Positions 9,348 through 18,464 of a stretch of 64,000 bases of DNA are shown in pieces (the first letter of the stretch is position 1; every line of letters begins with the position of its first letter). Source of the DNA: Actibacterium sp. XHP0104 (GTDB taxonomy: Bacteria; Pseudomonadota; Alphaproteobacteria; Rhodobacterales; Rhodobacteraceae); assembly GCF_025751515.1 (NCBI RefSeq), contig NZ_JAOWLE010000008.1:57071-121070 (forward strand), read 5' to 3'. The position numbers were made by a program, and so were the translations under genes. The notes beneath the pieces were generated by a model. It had not been told where the DNA came from. It saw only the letters and a program-made list of their open reading frames with translations, and did not search any database.

Positions 9348-10499
9348 TCACGTCTCCCGGCTTTCAAAGTCGATACGCGGATCGACAAAGACATACATGA
9401 GGTCAGACAGGATGCCGACCAGCAGGCCGATTAGGCCAAAGACGTAAAGCGTGCCGAACACGATCGGGTAATCGCGCGCCACGGCGGCCTCGAACCCCAG
9501 ACGGCCCAAGCCATCCAGCGAAAAGATCGTCTCGATGATGATCGAGGCGCCGAAGAACACGCTGATGAAAAGCCCAGGAAAACCCGCGATCACGATCAGC
9601 ATGGCGTTGCGGAAGACATGGCCGTAGAGAACGCGGCTTTCGCTCAACCCCTTGGCACGGGCGGTGATGACGTATTGTTTCTTGATCTCGTCGAGGAACG
9701 AGTTCTTGGTCAGCAGCGTCAGCGTGGCAAAGCTGCTGATCGTGCTGGCCAGAACCGGCAGGGCGATGTGCCAGAAATAATCGGCGATCTTGCCCAGCGT
9801 CGACAGGTCGTCGAACCCGTCAGACGTCAGCCCTCGCAACGGGAACCATTTGAAATACGACCCGCCCGCGAACAGCACCAGCAACAGCACCGCGAACAGA
9901 AAGCCCGGTATCGCATAGGCCACGATGATCGCGCCCGAGGTCCAAGTGTCGAAACTTGACCCGTCCTTGACCGCCTTGCGGATGCCCAGCGGGATCGAGA
10001 TCAGATAGGCGATCAGCGTCGACCACAGGCCCAGCGTGATCGAGACCGGCATCTTCTCCATCACCAGGTCAATGACCGAGATCGACCGGAAATAGCTCTC
10101 GCCGAAATCGAACCGCAGATAGTTGCCCATCATGATGCCAAAGCGTTCGACCACGCCGATGGCCTCTTTGGTGCATTCGGGCGCGTCCAGCGTGGCCTCG
10201 CCCACATAACCCGCGGCGCAGGTGATCCGGGCAAAGCCCATCTCGATTTCAAGCTTGTCCAGAAACTCGGGCGGCAGGCCGCGCGCGCCGGCATAGCGTT
10301 CATCACCGCCGCCGATGCTTTCGCCCACGTCACCGCCCCCGGCGATGCCCTGGAACACGTCGCCCTCACCCTGCACCTGCGCGATGATCTGTTCGATCGG
10401 ACCACCCGGCACGAATTGGGTCAGAAAGAAGTTGATGACCATGATCCCCACCAACGTGGGGATGATCAGCAATATCCGCCTGAGAATATAGGCGCCCAT
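9348..10499 (-). CDS. yejB: peptide ABC transporter permease YejB
   Basis: Inner-membrane permease of 383 residues beginning [18 protein letters not shown], the usual first helix of DppB/YejB proteins. A long periplasmic insertion (about residues 35-130) precedes the five-helix permease core, with the ATPase-contact loop at [20 protein letters not shown]. It lies 22 bp after yejA and overlaps yejE. The hydrophilic insert after helix 1 is characteristic of YejB rather than DppB. Confidence 0.92.
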   Translation of the reverse strand: MGAYILRRILLIIPTLVGIMVINFFLTQFVPGGPIEQIIAQVQGEGDVFQGIAGGGDVGESIGGGDERYAGARGLPPEFLDKLEIEMGFARITCAAGYVGEATLDAPECTKEAIGVVERFGIMMGNYLRFDFGESYFRSISVIDLVMEKMPVSITLGLWSTLIAYLISIPLGIRKAVKDGSSFDTWTSGAIIVAYAIPGFLFAVLLLVLFAGGSYFKWFPLRGLTSDGFDDLSTLGKIADYFWHIALPVLASTISSFATLTLLTKNSFLDEIKKQYVITARAKGLSESRVLYGHVFRNAMLIVIAGFPGLFISVFFGASIIIETIFSLDGLGRLGFEAAVARDYPIVFGTLYVFGLIGLLVGILSDLMYVFVDPRIDFESRET

Positions 10500-10521
10500 A
10501 CCTGTTGCTCTGCCCTGTTAT

Positions 10522-12408
10522 TCAGAAGGCGCCGTCGGCCTTCAGCTTTTCTGCTTTCTCGGCGTTATACCACCAGAAGTCCAGATGACCCAGATCATAT
10601 GGCGGCAACGGATCGGGATGTTCATACATGTCGTAATAGGCCACCGTATGCGTGGCCTTGTACCATTGCGGCACCCAGAACATCTCGGCCCGCAGCACCC
10701 GGTCCAGCGCGCGCACGGCGGTTTTCATCTGCTCCTCAGACTCGGCAGCCATCACCGCGTCGATCAGGCGATCAACCGCCTCGTTCTTGAGCCCCATCTT
10801 GTTAAAGGTCGAGCTGTCGGCCGTTTCCGACCCGAAGAACTGGCGCAGCTCGCTGCCGGGAACGTACCCGGTCTGCATAAAGGTCGTCACCACGTCGAAA
10901 TCATAGGCCGGCGGGCGCTCGCGGTTCTCGGCCTCGGCATTGTCGACGCGCACGTGCACGGCATCGACACCCAGACGGCGCAGGTTTTCGACATAGGGGT
11001 TGATGACGCGGTCAAAGGTCTGGCTGTCGTTCAGAAACTCGATCCGCAGGGTTTCGCCGGCCGCATTGCGGCGCATCCCGTCATTGCCGACATTGTCCCA
11101 GCCCGCCTCGTCCAGCAGGGTGCTGGCGCGGCGCAGGTTCTTGCGGTCAAGCTGACGTTCGCCCGAGACCGGCGCCAAGGCGGCGGGCTGATCCAGCACG
11201 CCCGGCGGCAGCAGATCGGCCAGCGGCTCTAGCAGCGCCAGCTCGTCGGCGCCCGGAAGGCCCTCGGCCGCCATGTCGGTGTTTTCCCAGAACGAGTTAA
11301 CCCTCTGATAAATACCGTAAAACAGCGTTTCGTTCGACCATTCGAAATTGAACATCAGGCCGATCGCCTCGCGCACGCGGCGATCCTGGAACTGGTCGCG
11401 TCGCAGGTTCAGCGCAAAGGCCTGACCCGTGGCCTTTGACCCGTCAGGCAGCGCAACCCGCTTGACGAACCCGCTTTGCACGGCAGGAAACTCGTACCCC
11501 GTGGCCCAGATTTTCGACGAGGCCTCGTTACGGAACGTATAGCTGCCGCCTTTGAACCCCTCGAAGGCCGCGTTGTAATCGGCGTAATATTCGATGCGCA
11601 GGCTGGCAAAATTGCTGCGGCCCCGGTTGATCGGCAGATCGGCGCCCCAATAATCGGGGTCATAGGTGTAGACCACCGTCTTGCCCACATCCATCCGGCC
11701 CAGAACGTAAGCGCCAGACCCCAATAGCGGCTCTAGCGAGTTCGCCTCGAAATCGCGGTTGTTGGCGATGTAATGCGCCTTGGAAAACACCGGAATGCCG
11801 CCCACATCCATCGGCAGATCGCGGGTGGGAATGCCGGCGGCAAAGTTGAACTTGATCGTGTGCGGGTCGATCACTTCGACGCTTTCGACCTTTTTCGCCA
11901 GTTCGGTCCGAAAGCTGCTCAGCCCCTTCTCCTTGAAGGTCTGATAGGAAAACTCGACATCCTCGGCCGTCAGCGGCGTGCCGTCGGAAAATTTTGCCTC
12001 GGGGCGCAGGTGAAAGATCACCCAGCTGCGATCCTCGGGGTATTCCAGGCTTTCGCACAGCAGGCAGTAGCCCGACCCGATCTCGTCAGCGGTGCCGGTC
12101 AGCAGAGATTCGAAAAACACGGTCGACAGCCCCGCCGCGCGGCCCTTGATCGTGTAGGGATGCATCGAATCGAACGACCCGAACGCCCAGATCGAAATCT
12201 CGCCGCCCTTTGGCGCGTCGGGATTGACGTAATCCAGATGCGGAAAATCGGGGCCGTATTTCAGGTTGCCAAAGGTCGAGATGCCATGCGCGCGGATCAC
12301 TTCGCCCTCGGCCCATGCCGGGCCGGACAACGCCGCCAGACCTGCTGCCAAAAGGCTGGCCCCCATCATCCGTCTGACCGGGCTGGCCACCTGGGCGGGT
12401 CGTGTCAT
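10522..12408 (-). CDS. yejA: peptide-binding periplasmic protein YejA
   Basis: Solute-binding protein of 628 residues (SBP_bac_5 family), the periplasmic receptor of the YejABEF importer. A signal peptide spans about residues 1-33, ending in SGPAWA before EGEVIRAHG. The two-lobed binding fold includes the family stretch GGEISIWAFGSFDSMHPY and, further on, the LRPEAKFSDGTPLTAEDV segment diagnostic of peptide-binding proteins. The ATG at 12406-12408 follows a GAGGAGGA ribosome site. First gene of yejABEF, so the operon promoter must lie between here and cycM. Confidence 0.93.
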   Translation of the reverse strand: MTRPAQVASPVRRMMGASLLAAGLAALSGPAWAEGEVIRAHGISTFGNLKYGPDFPHLDYVNPDAPKGGEISIWAFGSFDSMHPYTIKGRAAGLSTVFFESLLTGTADEIGSGYCLLCESLEYPEDRSWVIFHLRPEAKFSDGTPLTAEDVEFSYQTFKEKGLSSFRTELAKKVESVEVIDPHTIKFNFAAGIPTRDLPMDVGGIPVFSKAHYIANNRDFEANSLEPLLGSGAYVLGRMDVGKTVVYTYDPDYWGADLPINRGRSNFASLRIEYYADYNAAFEGFKGGSYTFRNEASSKIWATGYEFPAVQSGFVKRVALPDGSKATGQAFALNLRRDQFQDRRVREAIGLMFNFEWSNETLFYGIYQRVNSFWENTDMAAEGLPGADELALLEPLADLLPPGVLDQPAALAPVSGERQLDRKNLRRASTLLDEAGWDNVGNDGMRRNAAGETLRIEFLNDSQTFDRVINPYVENLRRLGVDAVHVRVDNAEAENRERPPAYDFDVVTTFMQTGYVPGSELRQFFGSETADSSTFNKMGLKNEAVDRLIDAVMAAESEEQMKTAVRALDRVLRAEMFWVPQWYKATHTVAYYDMYEHPDPLPPYDLGHLDFWWYNAEKAEKLKADGAF

Positions 12409-12517
12409 GCGCTATCCTCCTCTGACTGCTTCCCCTGAAACGGGTTTGCCTTTGCCAAAGCTAAGGGGGGGATCGGGGGGCGACAAGTTGAGATTCCGTG
12501 ATCGCCCCACCCGCGCA

Positions 12518-12550
12518 AGAAAAAGGGCCGCCCTGAACAAGGCGGCCCCG
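12518..12550 (-). terminator. rho-independent terminator after cycM
   Basis: On the minus strand GGGGCCGCC-TTGTTCAG-GGCGGCCC is followed by TTTTTCTT. It starts about 25 bp after the cycM stop. Confidence 0.85.
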
Positions 12551-12573
12551 AATTCGTCAGATCGTTGTGGCGA

Positions 12574-13098
12574 TCAGCCGCCCAGCGATGCCAGATAGGC
12601 CACCAGGTTGGCGCGGTCTTCTGCCTTGGGCAGGCCCGAGAACGACATCTTGGTGCCGGGGGCGAAACCCTTGGGGTTTTCCAGGAAACCGTCCAGGTTC
12701 TCTGCGGTCCAGACATCGGCCACAGCAACCAGCGCACCCGAATAACCGAACCCGGCAACCGAACCGACAGCGCGGTCAACCACACCGTTCAGGTAGGGGC
12801 CAGTGCTGTTCGAACCGTCCACCTTGTGGCAGGCCTTGCATTTCGAAAAGGCCTTCTCGCCTTTCGCCACATCGGCGGCGGCCAGCAGCTCTTCAAAGGA
12901 AACTTCTTCTTCGGCTTCGGCGGCATGGCCACCGTCATCTGCGGTTGCGATCACATAGCCGCCATGGGCGCCTTCGCCTTCGCCGTGACCACCACCGGTG
13001 TGATACAGGGCCTCAGCCGCCCAGCCACCCAGAAGGAAGATCAGCAGGGCGCCGCAAAATCCGCCCACGATTTTAGTCAGAGTCATTGTGTCGAACAT
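12574..13098 (-). CDS. cycM: membrane-anchored cytochrome c (CycM / c552 type)
   Basis: 174-residue class I cytochrome c that carries electrons between the bc1 complex and terminal oxidases while tethered to the membrane. An uncleaved N-terminal helix spans about residues 9-27, followed by a flexible Gly/His/Glu/Ala-rich linker (about 35-66) and a c-type domain with CKACH at residues 87-91. The distal methionine is probably the one in GTKMSFSGLP. The ATG at 13096-13098 has GGGAGCG upstream; a second Met at residue 5 is possible. It is monocistronic, divergent from pheA. The linker contains several histidines, which is a little unusual. Confidence 0.93.
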   Translation of the reverse strand: MFDTMTLTKIVGGFCGALLIFLLGGWAAEALYHTGGGHGEGEGAHGGYVIATADDGGHAAEAEEEVSFEELLAAADVAKGEKAFSKCKACHKVDGSNSTGPYLNGVVDRAVGSVAGFGYSGALVAVADVWTAENLDGFLENPKGFAPGTKMSFSGLPKAEDRANLVAYLASLGG

Positions 13099-13204
13099 GA
13101 CGCGCTCCCGTGCACTCCCGTTTCGCCGGGTATCTATCCGCTTCCATCGCCATCATGCAAGGTGTAGTTACCGCCAACAGGTGTGAAACAGTGAAGAAAA
13201 GCAC

Positions 13205-14050
13205 ATGAGCGACCAAATTCCAGGGCGAATTGCATTCCAGGGCGAGCCCGGCGCCTATTCTCATCAGGCCTGTCGCGAGGCATTCCCGGCGATGGAGGCC
13301 CTGCCCTGCCGCACCTTCGAAGACGTCATCGAATCCGTCCGAAAGGGCGAGGCCGACCTGGCGATGCTGCCGGTCGAGAACACCACCTATGGCCGTGTTG
13401 CCGACATTCACCGCCTGCTGCCCGACTCGGGGCTGCATATCGTCGACGAGGCCTTTGTGCGGGTGCATATCAACCTGTTGGGGGTCAAGGGATCGCAACT
13501 GGGCGATGTCAGGAACGCGCAAAGCCACACCGTGCTGCTGGGCCAATGCCGCGCCTTTCTGCGTGAACACGGCATTCACCCGATCACCGGCGCCGACACG
13601 GCGGGCTCGGCCCTGCATGTGGCCGAACTGGGCGACAAGAGCCTGGGCGCGCTGGCCTCTGAACTGGCGGGCGAGATCTATGGCCTGGACGTGCTGGCCC
13701 GCCATATCGAGGATCACGACAACAACACCACCCGCTTCCTTGTGATGGCGCGCGAGCCGGATCTCAAACGCCGGGGCAGCTCGGGCATGATGACCAGTTT
13801 CGTGTTCCGCGTGCGCAACATCCCCGCCGCGCTTTACAAGGCGATGGGCGGGTTCGCCACGAATGGGGTGAACATGACCAAGCTGGAAAGCTATATGGTC
13901 GACGGGTCATTCTCGGCCACGCAGTTCTATGCCGATATCGAGGGTCACCCCGATGATCGCAACGTGCAGCTGGCGATGGAAGAGCTGGATTACTTCACCT
14001 CGCATATCAAGCTGCTGGGCGTCTACCCGGCCGATCCGCGCCGCCACTAG
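13205..14050 (+). CDS. pheA: prephenate dehydratase
   Basis: Converts prephenate to phenylpyruvate in phenylalanine synthesis. The 281-residue protein is the stand-alone, monofunctional form: a catalytic PDT domain (about 8-183) with the active-site block NNTTRF at 173-178, then a C-terminal ACT domain (about 192-270) for phenylalanine feedback, with NMTKLESYMVDG where many homologues have ESR. Start at 13205 fits the conserved IAFQGEPGAYSHQA start of the domain. It is divergent from cycM and overlaps the convergent SRPBCC gene by 4 bp at the stop codons. Confidence 0.95.
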   Translation: MSDQIPGRIAFQGEPGAYSHQACREAFPAMEALPCRTFEDVIESVRKGEADLAMLPVENTTYGRVADIHRLLPDSGLHIVDEAFVRVHINLLGVKGSQLGDVRNAQSHTVLLGQCRAFLREHGIHPITGADTAGSALHVAELGDKSLGALASELAGEIYGLDVLARHIEDHDNNTTRFLVMAREPDLKRRGSSGMMTSFVFRVRNIPAALYKAMGGFATNGVNMTKLESYMVDGSFSATQFYADIEGHPDDRNVQLAMEELDYFTSHIKLLGVYPADPRRH

Positions 14051-14511
14051 GCCGCGCCCAGCCGCGCCTCGAGATCTTCGGAAAACCGCGCGACGCCGCG
14101 CTTGAACTTGCGGTTCAGTGACGCCTTGGCCAGTCGCAGCGACTGGATGAACAGCCGCGCCGTCAGCGAGTTCGGCTTCATCTCCAGCGCGATCGACATG
14201 CGGGTCTGGCGCGGCGACAGCTGCACCAGTTCGATATCCATCTGCCCGCTCAGCCCCATGATCACCCAGCCCAGCACCAGGTGCTCGGGCGTGTCGAACC
14301 GGTCGATCCGGGTAGACAGCTTGCGGGTCTTGCCGCGATAGGGCACCCGGCACTGCCATTCGGTGCCAACACCGCCTGTGCCGGGCCCGTCGCTGCGCAT
14401 CACCTCGATGCCACGCCGCATGGCGGCGCGTTCGAAGGTCTCGAAATCGGTCAGCGCCATGAACACCTGCTCAATCGGTGCCGCGATATCCTCTTTGGAC
14501 GAAAATTTCAT
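14047..14511 (-). CDS. SRPBCC-family protein
   Basis: 154-residue soluble protein with the START/SRPBCC fold pattern: N-terminal MKFSSKEDIAAPIEQVFMAL followed by alternating beta strands and a long C-terminal helix (about 115-150). Such proteins bind hydrophobic ligands, but no ligand or reaction can be read from this sequence. It is not linked to a clear partner: nudC lies upstream on the same strand 37 bp away, and the 3' end overlaps pheA by 4 bp. Family assignment is fairly secure; function is unknown. Confidence 0.8.
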   Translation of the reverse strand: MKFSSKEDIAAPIEQVFMALTDFETFERAAMRRGIEVMRSDGPGTGGVGTEWQCRVPYRGKTRKLSTRIDRFDTPEHLVLGWVIMGLSGQMDIELVQLSPRQTRMSIALEMKPNSLTARLFIQSLRLAKASLNRKFKRGVARFSEDLEARLGAA

Positions 14512-14548
14512 CTGGTCCGCCGTTCACCTGCCCCACCCGATTTATGCG

Positions 14549-15508
14549 TCATGCCAGCCGATCCGCAAGCCAGTTCTCTAGCAAAAACCCGGCAATCGCA
14601 CCCCGGCGCGGGCGGCGGATCAGCGGGTGCTCGTCTGCAAAGACCCGCAGCATCTCTTCGCGGCTGATCCACAGCGCATCATCCAGCTCGTGCGGATCAA
14701 GCGTGATCTCGCGGCCCAGCGCCACGCCCGAACAGCCCAGCATCAATGACGCCGGAAACGGCCAGGGCTGCGAGGCCAGATAGCGCACCTCGCCCACCTG
14801 CACGCCGGTTTCCTCGGCCACCTCGCGCCGCACCGCGGCCTCGATGGTCTCGCCCGGCTCGACAAAGCCCGCCAACAGCGAATACATCCCCTCTGGCCAG
14901 CCGGGCGAGCGCCCGACAAGAACGGAATTTCCGTGCGTTATCAGCATGATCACCACGGGATCAGTGCGCGGAAAGTGATGCGCGCCGCAGGTGGCGCAGG
15001 TGCTGTGCCAGCCCGCCATCGACAGGGCCGAGCGCCCGCCGCAGCAGGAACAAAACCCGTGGCTGCGGTGCCAGCCCAAAATGGCCTTGGCCGTGGCGGC
15101 CAGCTCGGCATCGCGGGGCGACAGGCGCGCCATCACCCGGCGCAGCTCGGCGAAACATGTGTCATCGGGCAGGTCGGGATGCCGCTGTTCGGACAGATCG
15201 ACGAAACTGTCATGCCCCTCGGCCAGGTCTTCGGGCTGCCAGTCGGACATGTCGACGGCGAACCACACGGCCCCATCGGCACGCCCCAGCAACACCGCCC
15301 GCGCCTGCCGAGCGGCGACCACCGGATGGGACCCCGGCACATGGCCCAAAGCATCCAGATCTTCGCCCCGGATCAGCGGCTTGCCCCGCCACAGCGGAAC
15401 CACACGGGCCTCGGGCCAGGCCACCGCCAGCGCATCGGCATCGCCGCGCATTTCCGCCGCCCGATCAATGCCCGCGCCCCCGAAAGTCACCGTTTCTGCC
15501 AGCCGCAT
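14549..15508 (-). CDS. nudC: NAD(+)/NADH diphosphatase (Nudix)
   Basis: Hydrolyses NADH/NAD+ to NMN(H) and AMP and, in E. coli, removes NAD caps from RNA. The 319-residue protein has an N-terminal NUDIX-like domain, a zinc ribbon with CSCCGG and CATCGAHHFPR at about residues 153-178, and the Nudix box GFVEPGE followed by REVAEETGV at about 215-237; SQPWPFPASLM after the box is the NADH-specific SQPWPFPxS motif. Family length is 250-330. It lies 37 bp upstream of the SRPBCC gene on the same strand and may be co-transcribed. Confidence 0.94.
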   Translation of the reverse strand: MRLAETVTFGGAGIDRAAEMRGDADALAVAWPEARVVPLWRGKPLIRGEDLDALGHVPGSHPVVAARQARAVLLGRADGAVWFAVDMSDWQPEDLAEGHDSFVDLSEQRHPDLPDDTCFAELRRVMARLSPRDAELAATAKAILGWHRSHGFCSCCGGRSALSMAGWHSTCATCGAHHFPRTDPVVIMLITHGNSVLVGRSPGWPEGMYSLLAGFVEPGETIEAAVRREVAEETGVQVGEVRYLASQPWPFPASLMLGCSGVALGREITLDPHELDDALWISREEMLRVFADEHPLIRRPRRGAIAGFLLENWLADRLA

Positions 15509-15683
15509 CGCGCCCTCCGTTTCAATCCGCCCAAGCCTCTTTGCGACGTCGCGTGCATAAGCTTGAAAAATACAACTTTGGGCTGTATCTCAGGCGGAAA
15601 CCCGGTCTAAAAGGTGTCATTGTCACACTGTCGTTGCCCTATCACGGCACCCTTTGCGCGACCAGAACACAAACAGGCGCAAA

Positions 15684-17651
15684 ATGATACGACACCGGGC
15701 ACTGACCATGAATCGCCGTCAGATGATTGCCGGCACAGTTGCGGGGACGTCGTTGATCGCGTTGCATCCATTCTCGGCCCGGGCCAGCGCCAACCAGGCG
15801 CATCTGCGGATCATGGAGACCACCGACCTGCACGTGCATGTCTACCCTTACGACTATTACGCCGACAAACCGGTCGACACGGCCGGGCTGGCCCGCACCG
15901 CCACCCATATCGACAGCATCCGCGCCGAATCTCATAACAGCCTGCTGGTCGACAACGGCGATTTCCTGCAAGGCAACCCGATGGGCGATTACGTCGCCTA
16001 TGAACGCGGCCTGCGCGAGGGCGACATTCACCCCGTCATCGCCGCGATGAACGCCGTGGGGTTTGATGCCGCAACCCTGGGCAATCACGAATTCAACTAC
16101 GGGCTTGATTTCCTGCTCAAGGCGCTGGCCGGGGCGAATTTCCCGGTGGTTTCGGCCAATGTGCTGCGCCATGCCGGGGCCGACCCGACACGCGACAAGA
16201 CCCTGGTGCCGCCCTATGTGATCCTCGACCGCCAGATTGCCGACGGCCAGGGCAACAGCCACCCGATCCGCATCGGGCTGATCGGCTTTGCCCCGCCGCA
16301 GATCATGACCTGGGATCGCCGCCACCTCGAAGGTCGGGTCGAAACCCGCGACATCCTGCAAACCGCCCGCGCCTGGATTCCGCAGATCCGCGAACAGGGT
16401 GCCGACCTGATCATCGCTCTGTCGCATTCGGGCATCGGCGGCGCCCAGCATAGCGACGGCATGGAAAACGCCAGCGTGCCCCTTGCCGCCCTCGACGGCA
16501 TCGACGCGGTGATGACCGGGCACAGCCACCTGGTTTTTCCCTCGCCCAGCTTTCAGGGCATGGCCGGGGTCGATGCCGAGGCGGGCACGCTGCACGGCAA
16601 GCCGGCCACGATGGGCGGGTTCTGGGGCTCTCATCTGGGTGTGATCGACCTGCTGCTGGAACGCGAGGCCGGCGAATGGCGCGTTCTGGGCCACAGCGCC
16701 GAGGCCCGCCCGATCTACGAGCGCAACGATACCGGCACCATCACCGCGCTGGTCGACAGCGACACCAAGGTGCTGAACGCCGTCGCGCGCGACCACAGCG
16801 AAACCCTGTCCTATATCCGGCGCCCCGTGGGCCGCACCGCCACCCCGCTGCACAGCTATTTCGCCCTGGTCGCCGACGACCCGTCGCTTGCGCTGATCAA
16901 TGCCGCGCAGCAATGGCATGTGCGCCAGATGATGCCCGACAGCCCGCACCCGATCCTTTCGGCCGCGGCCCCGTTCAAGGCCGGCGGGCGCGGCGGGCCG
17001 GATTACTATACCGACATCCCGGCGGGGGACCTGGCCATTCGCAACGTGGCCGATCTCTATCTCTTTCCCAACACGCTGCGCGCCGTGCGCATCACCGGCG
17101 CCCAGCTGCGCGGCTGGCTGGAACGCAGCGCCGGGCTGTTTCACCAGGTCACGCCCGGGCAGCCCGACCAGCCGCTGATCCATCCCGATTTTCCCAGCTA
17201 CAATTTCGACGTGATCAACGGCATCCGCTATGAAATCGACCTGGCCCAGCCCAGCCGGTTCGACCGGATCAGCGGCAAGCTGACCAACCCCGAGGCCTGG
17301 CGCATCACCGCGCTGACCCATCTGGGCAAACCCGTGCAAGACGATGATATCTTCCTGGTCGCCACCAACAACTACCGCGCCGGCGGTGGCGGGAACTTCG
17401 CCGGCGCCGATGGCACCACCGTCGCGCTGGAAACCACGGTCACCAACCGCGACATCATCGTGCGCTATATCGCCGATCAGGGCACCGTGCGCGCCGCGCC
17501 TCAGGCCAACTGGCGCCTCGCCCCGCTGCCCGGCACGTCTGTCCTGTTCGAAACCGGCCCCGGCGCGGTCCGCTTTGCCGATACCATCCCCGGCCTCAGC
17601 CCCGCCGGCCCGGCACCGCAGGGCTTTCACAGCTATCGCCTGGCGCTGTAA
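15684..17651 (+). CDS. cpdB: 2',3'-cyclic-nucleotide 2'-phosphodiesterase / 3'- or 5'-nucleotidase, Tat-exported
   Basis: Periplasmic metallophosphoesterase (655 residues) releasing phosphate and nucleosides from nucleotides. The N-terminus has twin arginines in MNRRQMIAGTVAG followed by a hydrophobic stretch and ARASA, a Tat-type signal. The metallophosphatase domain shows TTDLHVH, the GNHEFNYG motif and the TGHSHLVFP motif; the C-terminal half is the 5'-nucleotidase substrate domain. Starts at 15684 or 15708 are both possible; AGGCG precedes the first at suitable spacing. CpdB with a YPYDYY insertion after the first motif fits the CpdB branch better than UshA. Confidence 0.88.
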   Translation: MIRHRALTMNRRQMIAGTVAGTSLIALHPFSARASANQAHLRIMETTDLHVHVYPYDYYADKPVDTAGLARTATHIDSIRAESHNSLLVDNGDFLQGNPMGDYVAYERGLREGDIHPVIAAMNAVGFDAATLGNHEFNYGLDFLLKALAGANFPVVSANVLRHAGADPTRDKTLVPPYVILDRQIADGQGNSHPIRIGLIGFAPPQIMTWDRRHLEGRVETRDILQTARAWIPQIREQGADLIIALSHSGIGGAQHSDGMENASVPLAALDGIDAVMTGHSHLVFPSPSFQGMAGVDAEAGTLHGKPATMGGFWGSHLGVIDLLLEREAGEWRVLGHSAEARPIYERNDTGTITALVDSDTKVLNAVARDHSETLSYIRRPVGRTATPLHSYFALVADDPSLALINAAQQWHVRQMMPDSPHPILSAAAPFKAGGRGGPDYYTDIPAGDLAIRNVADLYLFPNTLRAVRITGAQLRGWLERSAGLFHQVTPGQPDQPLIHPDFPSYNFDVINGIRYEIDLAQPSRFDRISGKLTNPEAWRITALTHLGKPVQDDDIFLVATNNYRAGGGGNFAGADGTTVALETTVTNRDIIVRYIADQGTVRAAPQANWRLAPLPGTSVLFETGPGAVRFADTIPGLSPAGPAPQGFHSYRLAL

Positions 17652-17803
17652 GCGTCCCTTTCGCTCCGGTTTCTACGGCGCATCACCGGCCAACACCTTG
17701 GGCCGAGGCAATCTGTGCCCCCTCTGGCAGAACGTTCTTGAGCATTGCGCCACGCCAAATGTTCCCTTAATGTTCCAATAGGTGGCAAGATGGGAGAGCG
17801 GTC

Positions 17804-18196
17804 ATGATCGACGGAAGCTGTTATTGCGGGGCCGTAAAGTTTCGACTGGCGTCAGAGCCCACCACGATGGGAACCTGTCATTGTTCCCGCTGCCGCAAGG
17901 CCGGGGCCAGCACCATCGTTTTTGTCAAAAAGGAAGATCTCGTCTGGGTGCAAGGAAAAGAAGAGGTTGCGCTGTACCAGCCGGAACCGCCCTACAAATA
18001 CGGCAGGTGCTTTTGCAAAATTTGTGGCACCTCTCTCGGGGAAATCCTGTCTCAAGAAAACAGCTTCCCGATCGCCGCAAATGCGCTCGACACCGCAATG
18101 GGTCTCAGAAACCAGTTTCACGAATCCGTTTCCGACAAGCCGGGTTGGTATGAGATATGCGACGATGCACCCCAATCCCCAGGCCACCCGTCTTAA
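17804..18196 (+). CDS. GFA (glutathione-dependent formaldehyde-activating) family protein
   Basis: 130-residue zinc-binding protein of the GFA/CENP-V fold. Cysteines fall in the family pattern: CYC at residues 6-8, CHCSRC at about 25-30, and CFCKIC at about 68-73. Function within the family ranges from glutathione adducts to unknown roles, so none is assigned. G+C is lower than in neighbours (95 of 180 bases over 17881-18060, 53%), hinting at more recent acquisition. It stands alone between cpdB and the SRP RNA gene. Confidence 0.85.
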   Translation: MIDGSCYCGAVKFRLASEPTTMGTCHCSRCRKAGASTIVFVKKEDLVWVQGKEEVALYQPEPPYKYGRCFCKICGTSLGEILSQENSFPIAANALDTAMGLRNQFHESVSDKPGWYEICDDAPQSPGHPS

Positions 18197-18331
18197 GGTC
18201 CACCTGCCCAGGCCAAACTACGGCGGCTTGGTCCTGCATCCTTCCAGTGCGCAGCCAACTCGGTGACCGGCGGCAATTTTCATACCGATGCGCCGCCGCG
18301 CTCAGATCCCTGCCTTGCCCAAACCCCATGC

Positions 18332-18360
18332 TTGCGAATCCGCCACGCGCGCCCTATATC
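18332..18360 (+). promoter_or_regulatory. sigma70-type promoter of the SRP RNA gene
   Basis: TTGCGA (18332-18337), a 17-bp spacer, then TATATC (18355-18360). Expected transcription start is about 18367, which coincides with the 5' end of the SRP RNA fold. Confidence 0.75.
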
Positions 18361-18366
18361 ACCTCT

Positions 18367-18464
18367 CGAGAGGTTGGCGCGGGCAGGCACCTCGCCAACC
18401 CGGTCAGGTCCGGAAGGAAGCAGCCGTAACGAGCCCCGCTTGGGTCGTTGTCCAGCCTCTCACC
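18367..18464 (+). ncRNA. ffs: signal recognition particle RNA, small bacterial (4.5S) type
   Basis: The universally conserved SRP apical core GGTCAGGTCCGGAAGGAAGC is present at 18402-18421 and the closing side is GGGTCGTTGTCC. The ends GAGAGG (18368-18373) and CCTCTC (18456-18461) pair to close the helix. About 98 nt, as in other Alphaproteobacteria. It binds Ffh for co-translational membrane targeting. The 3' end abuts the stop codon of the convergent ankyrin gene. Confidence 0.97.

Noticed and set aside
15608..15640. Pho box before the CpdB-type gene (GTGTCAT...CTGTCGT)
   Set aside because: The two half repeats are 14 bp apart from start to start rather than the 11 expected, so the layout does not fit.
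15642..17630. A 662-codon open frame antisense to the CpdB-type gene
   Set aside because: High-G+C codon bias leaves antisense frames open. The sense strand carries intact metallophosphatase motifs and a Tat signal; the antisense product is low-complexity Arg/Gly/His/Asp sequence.
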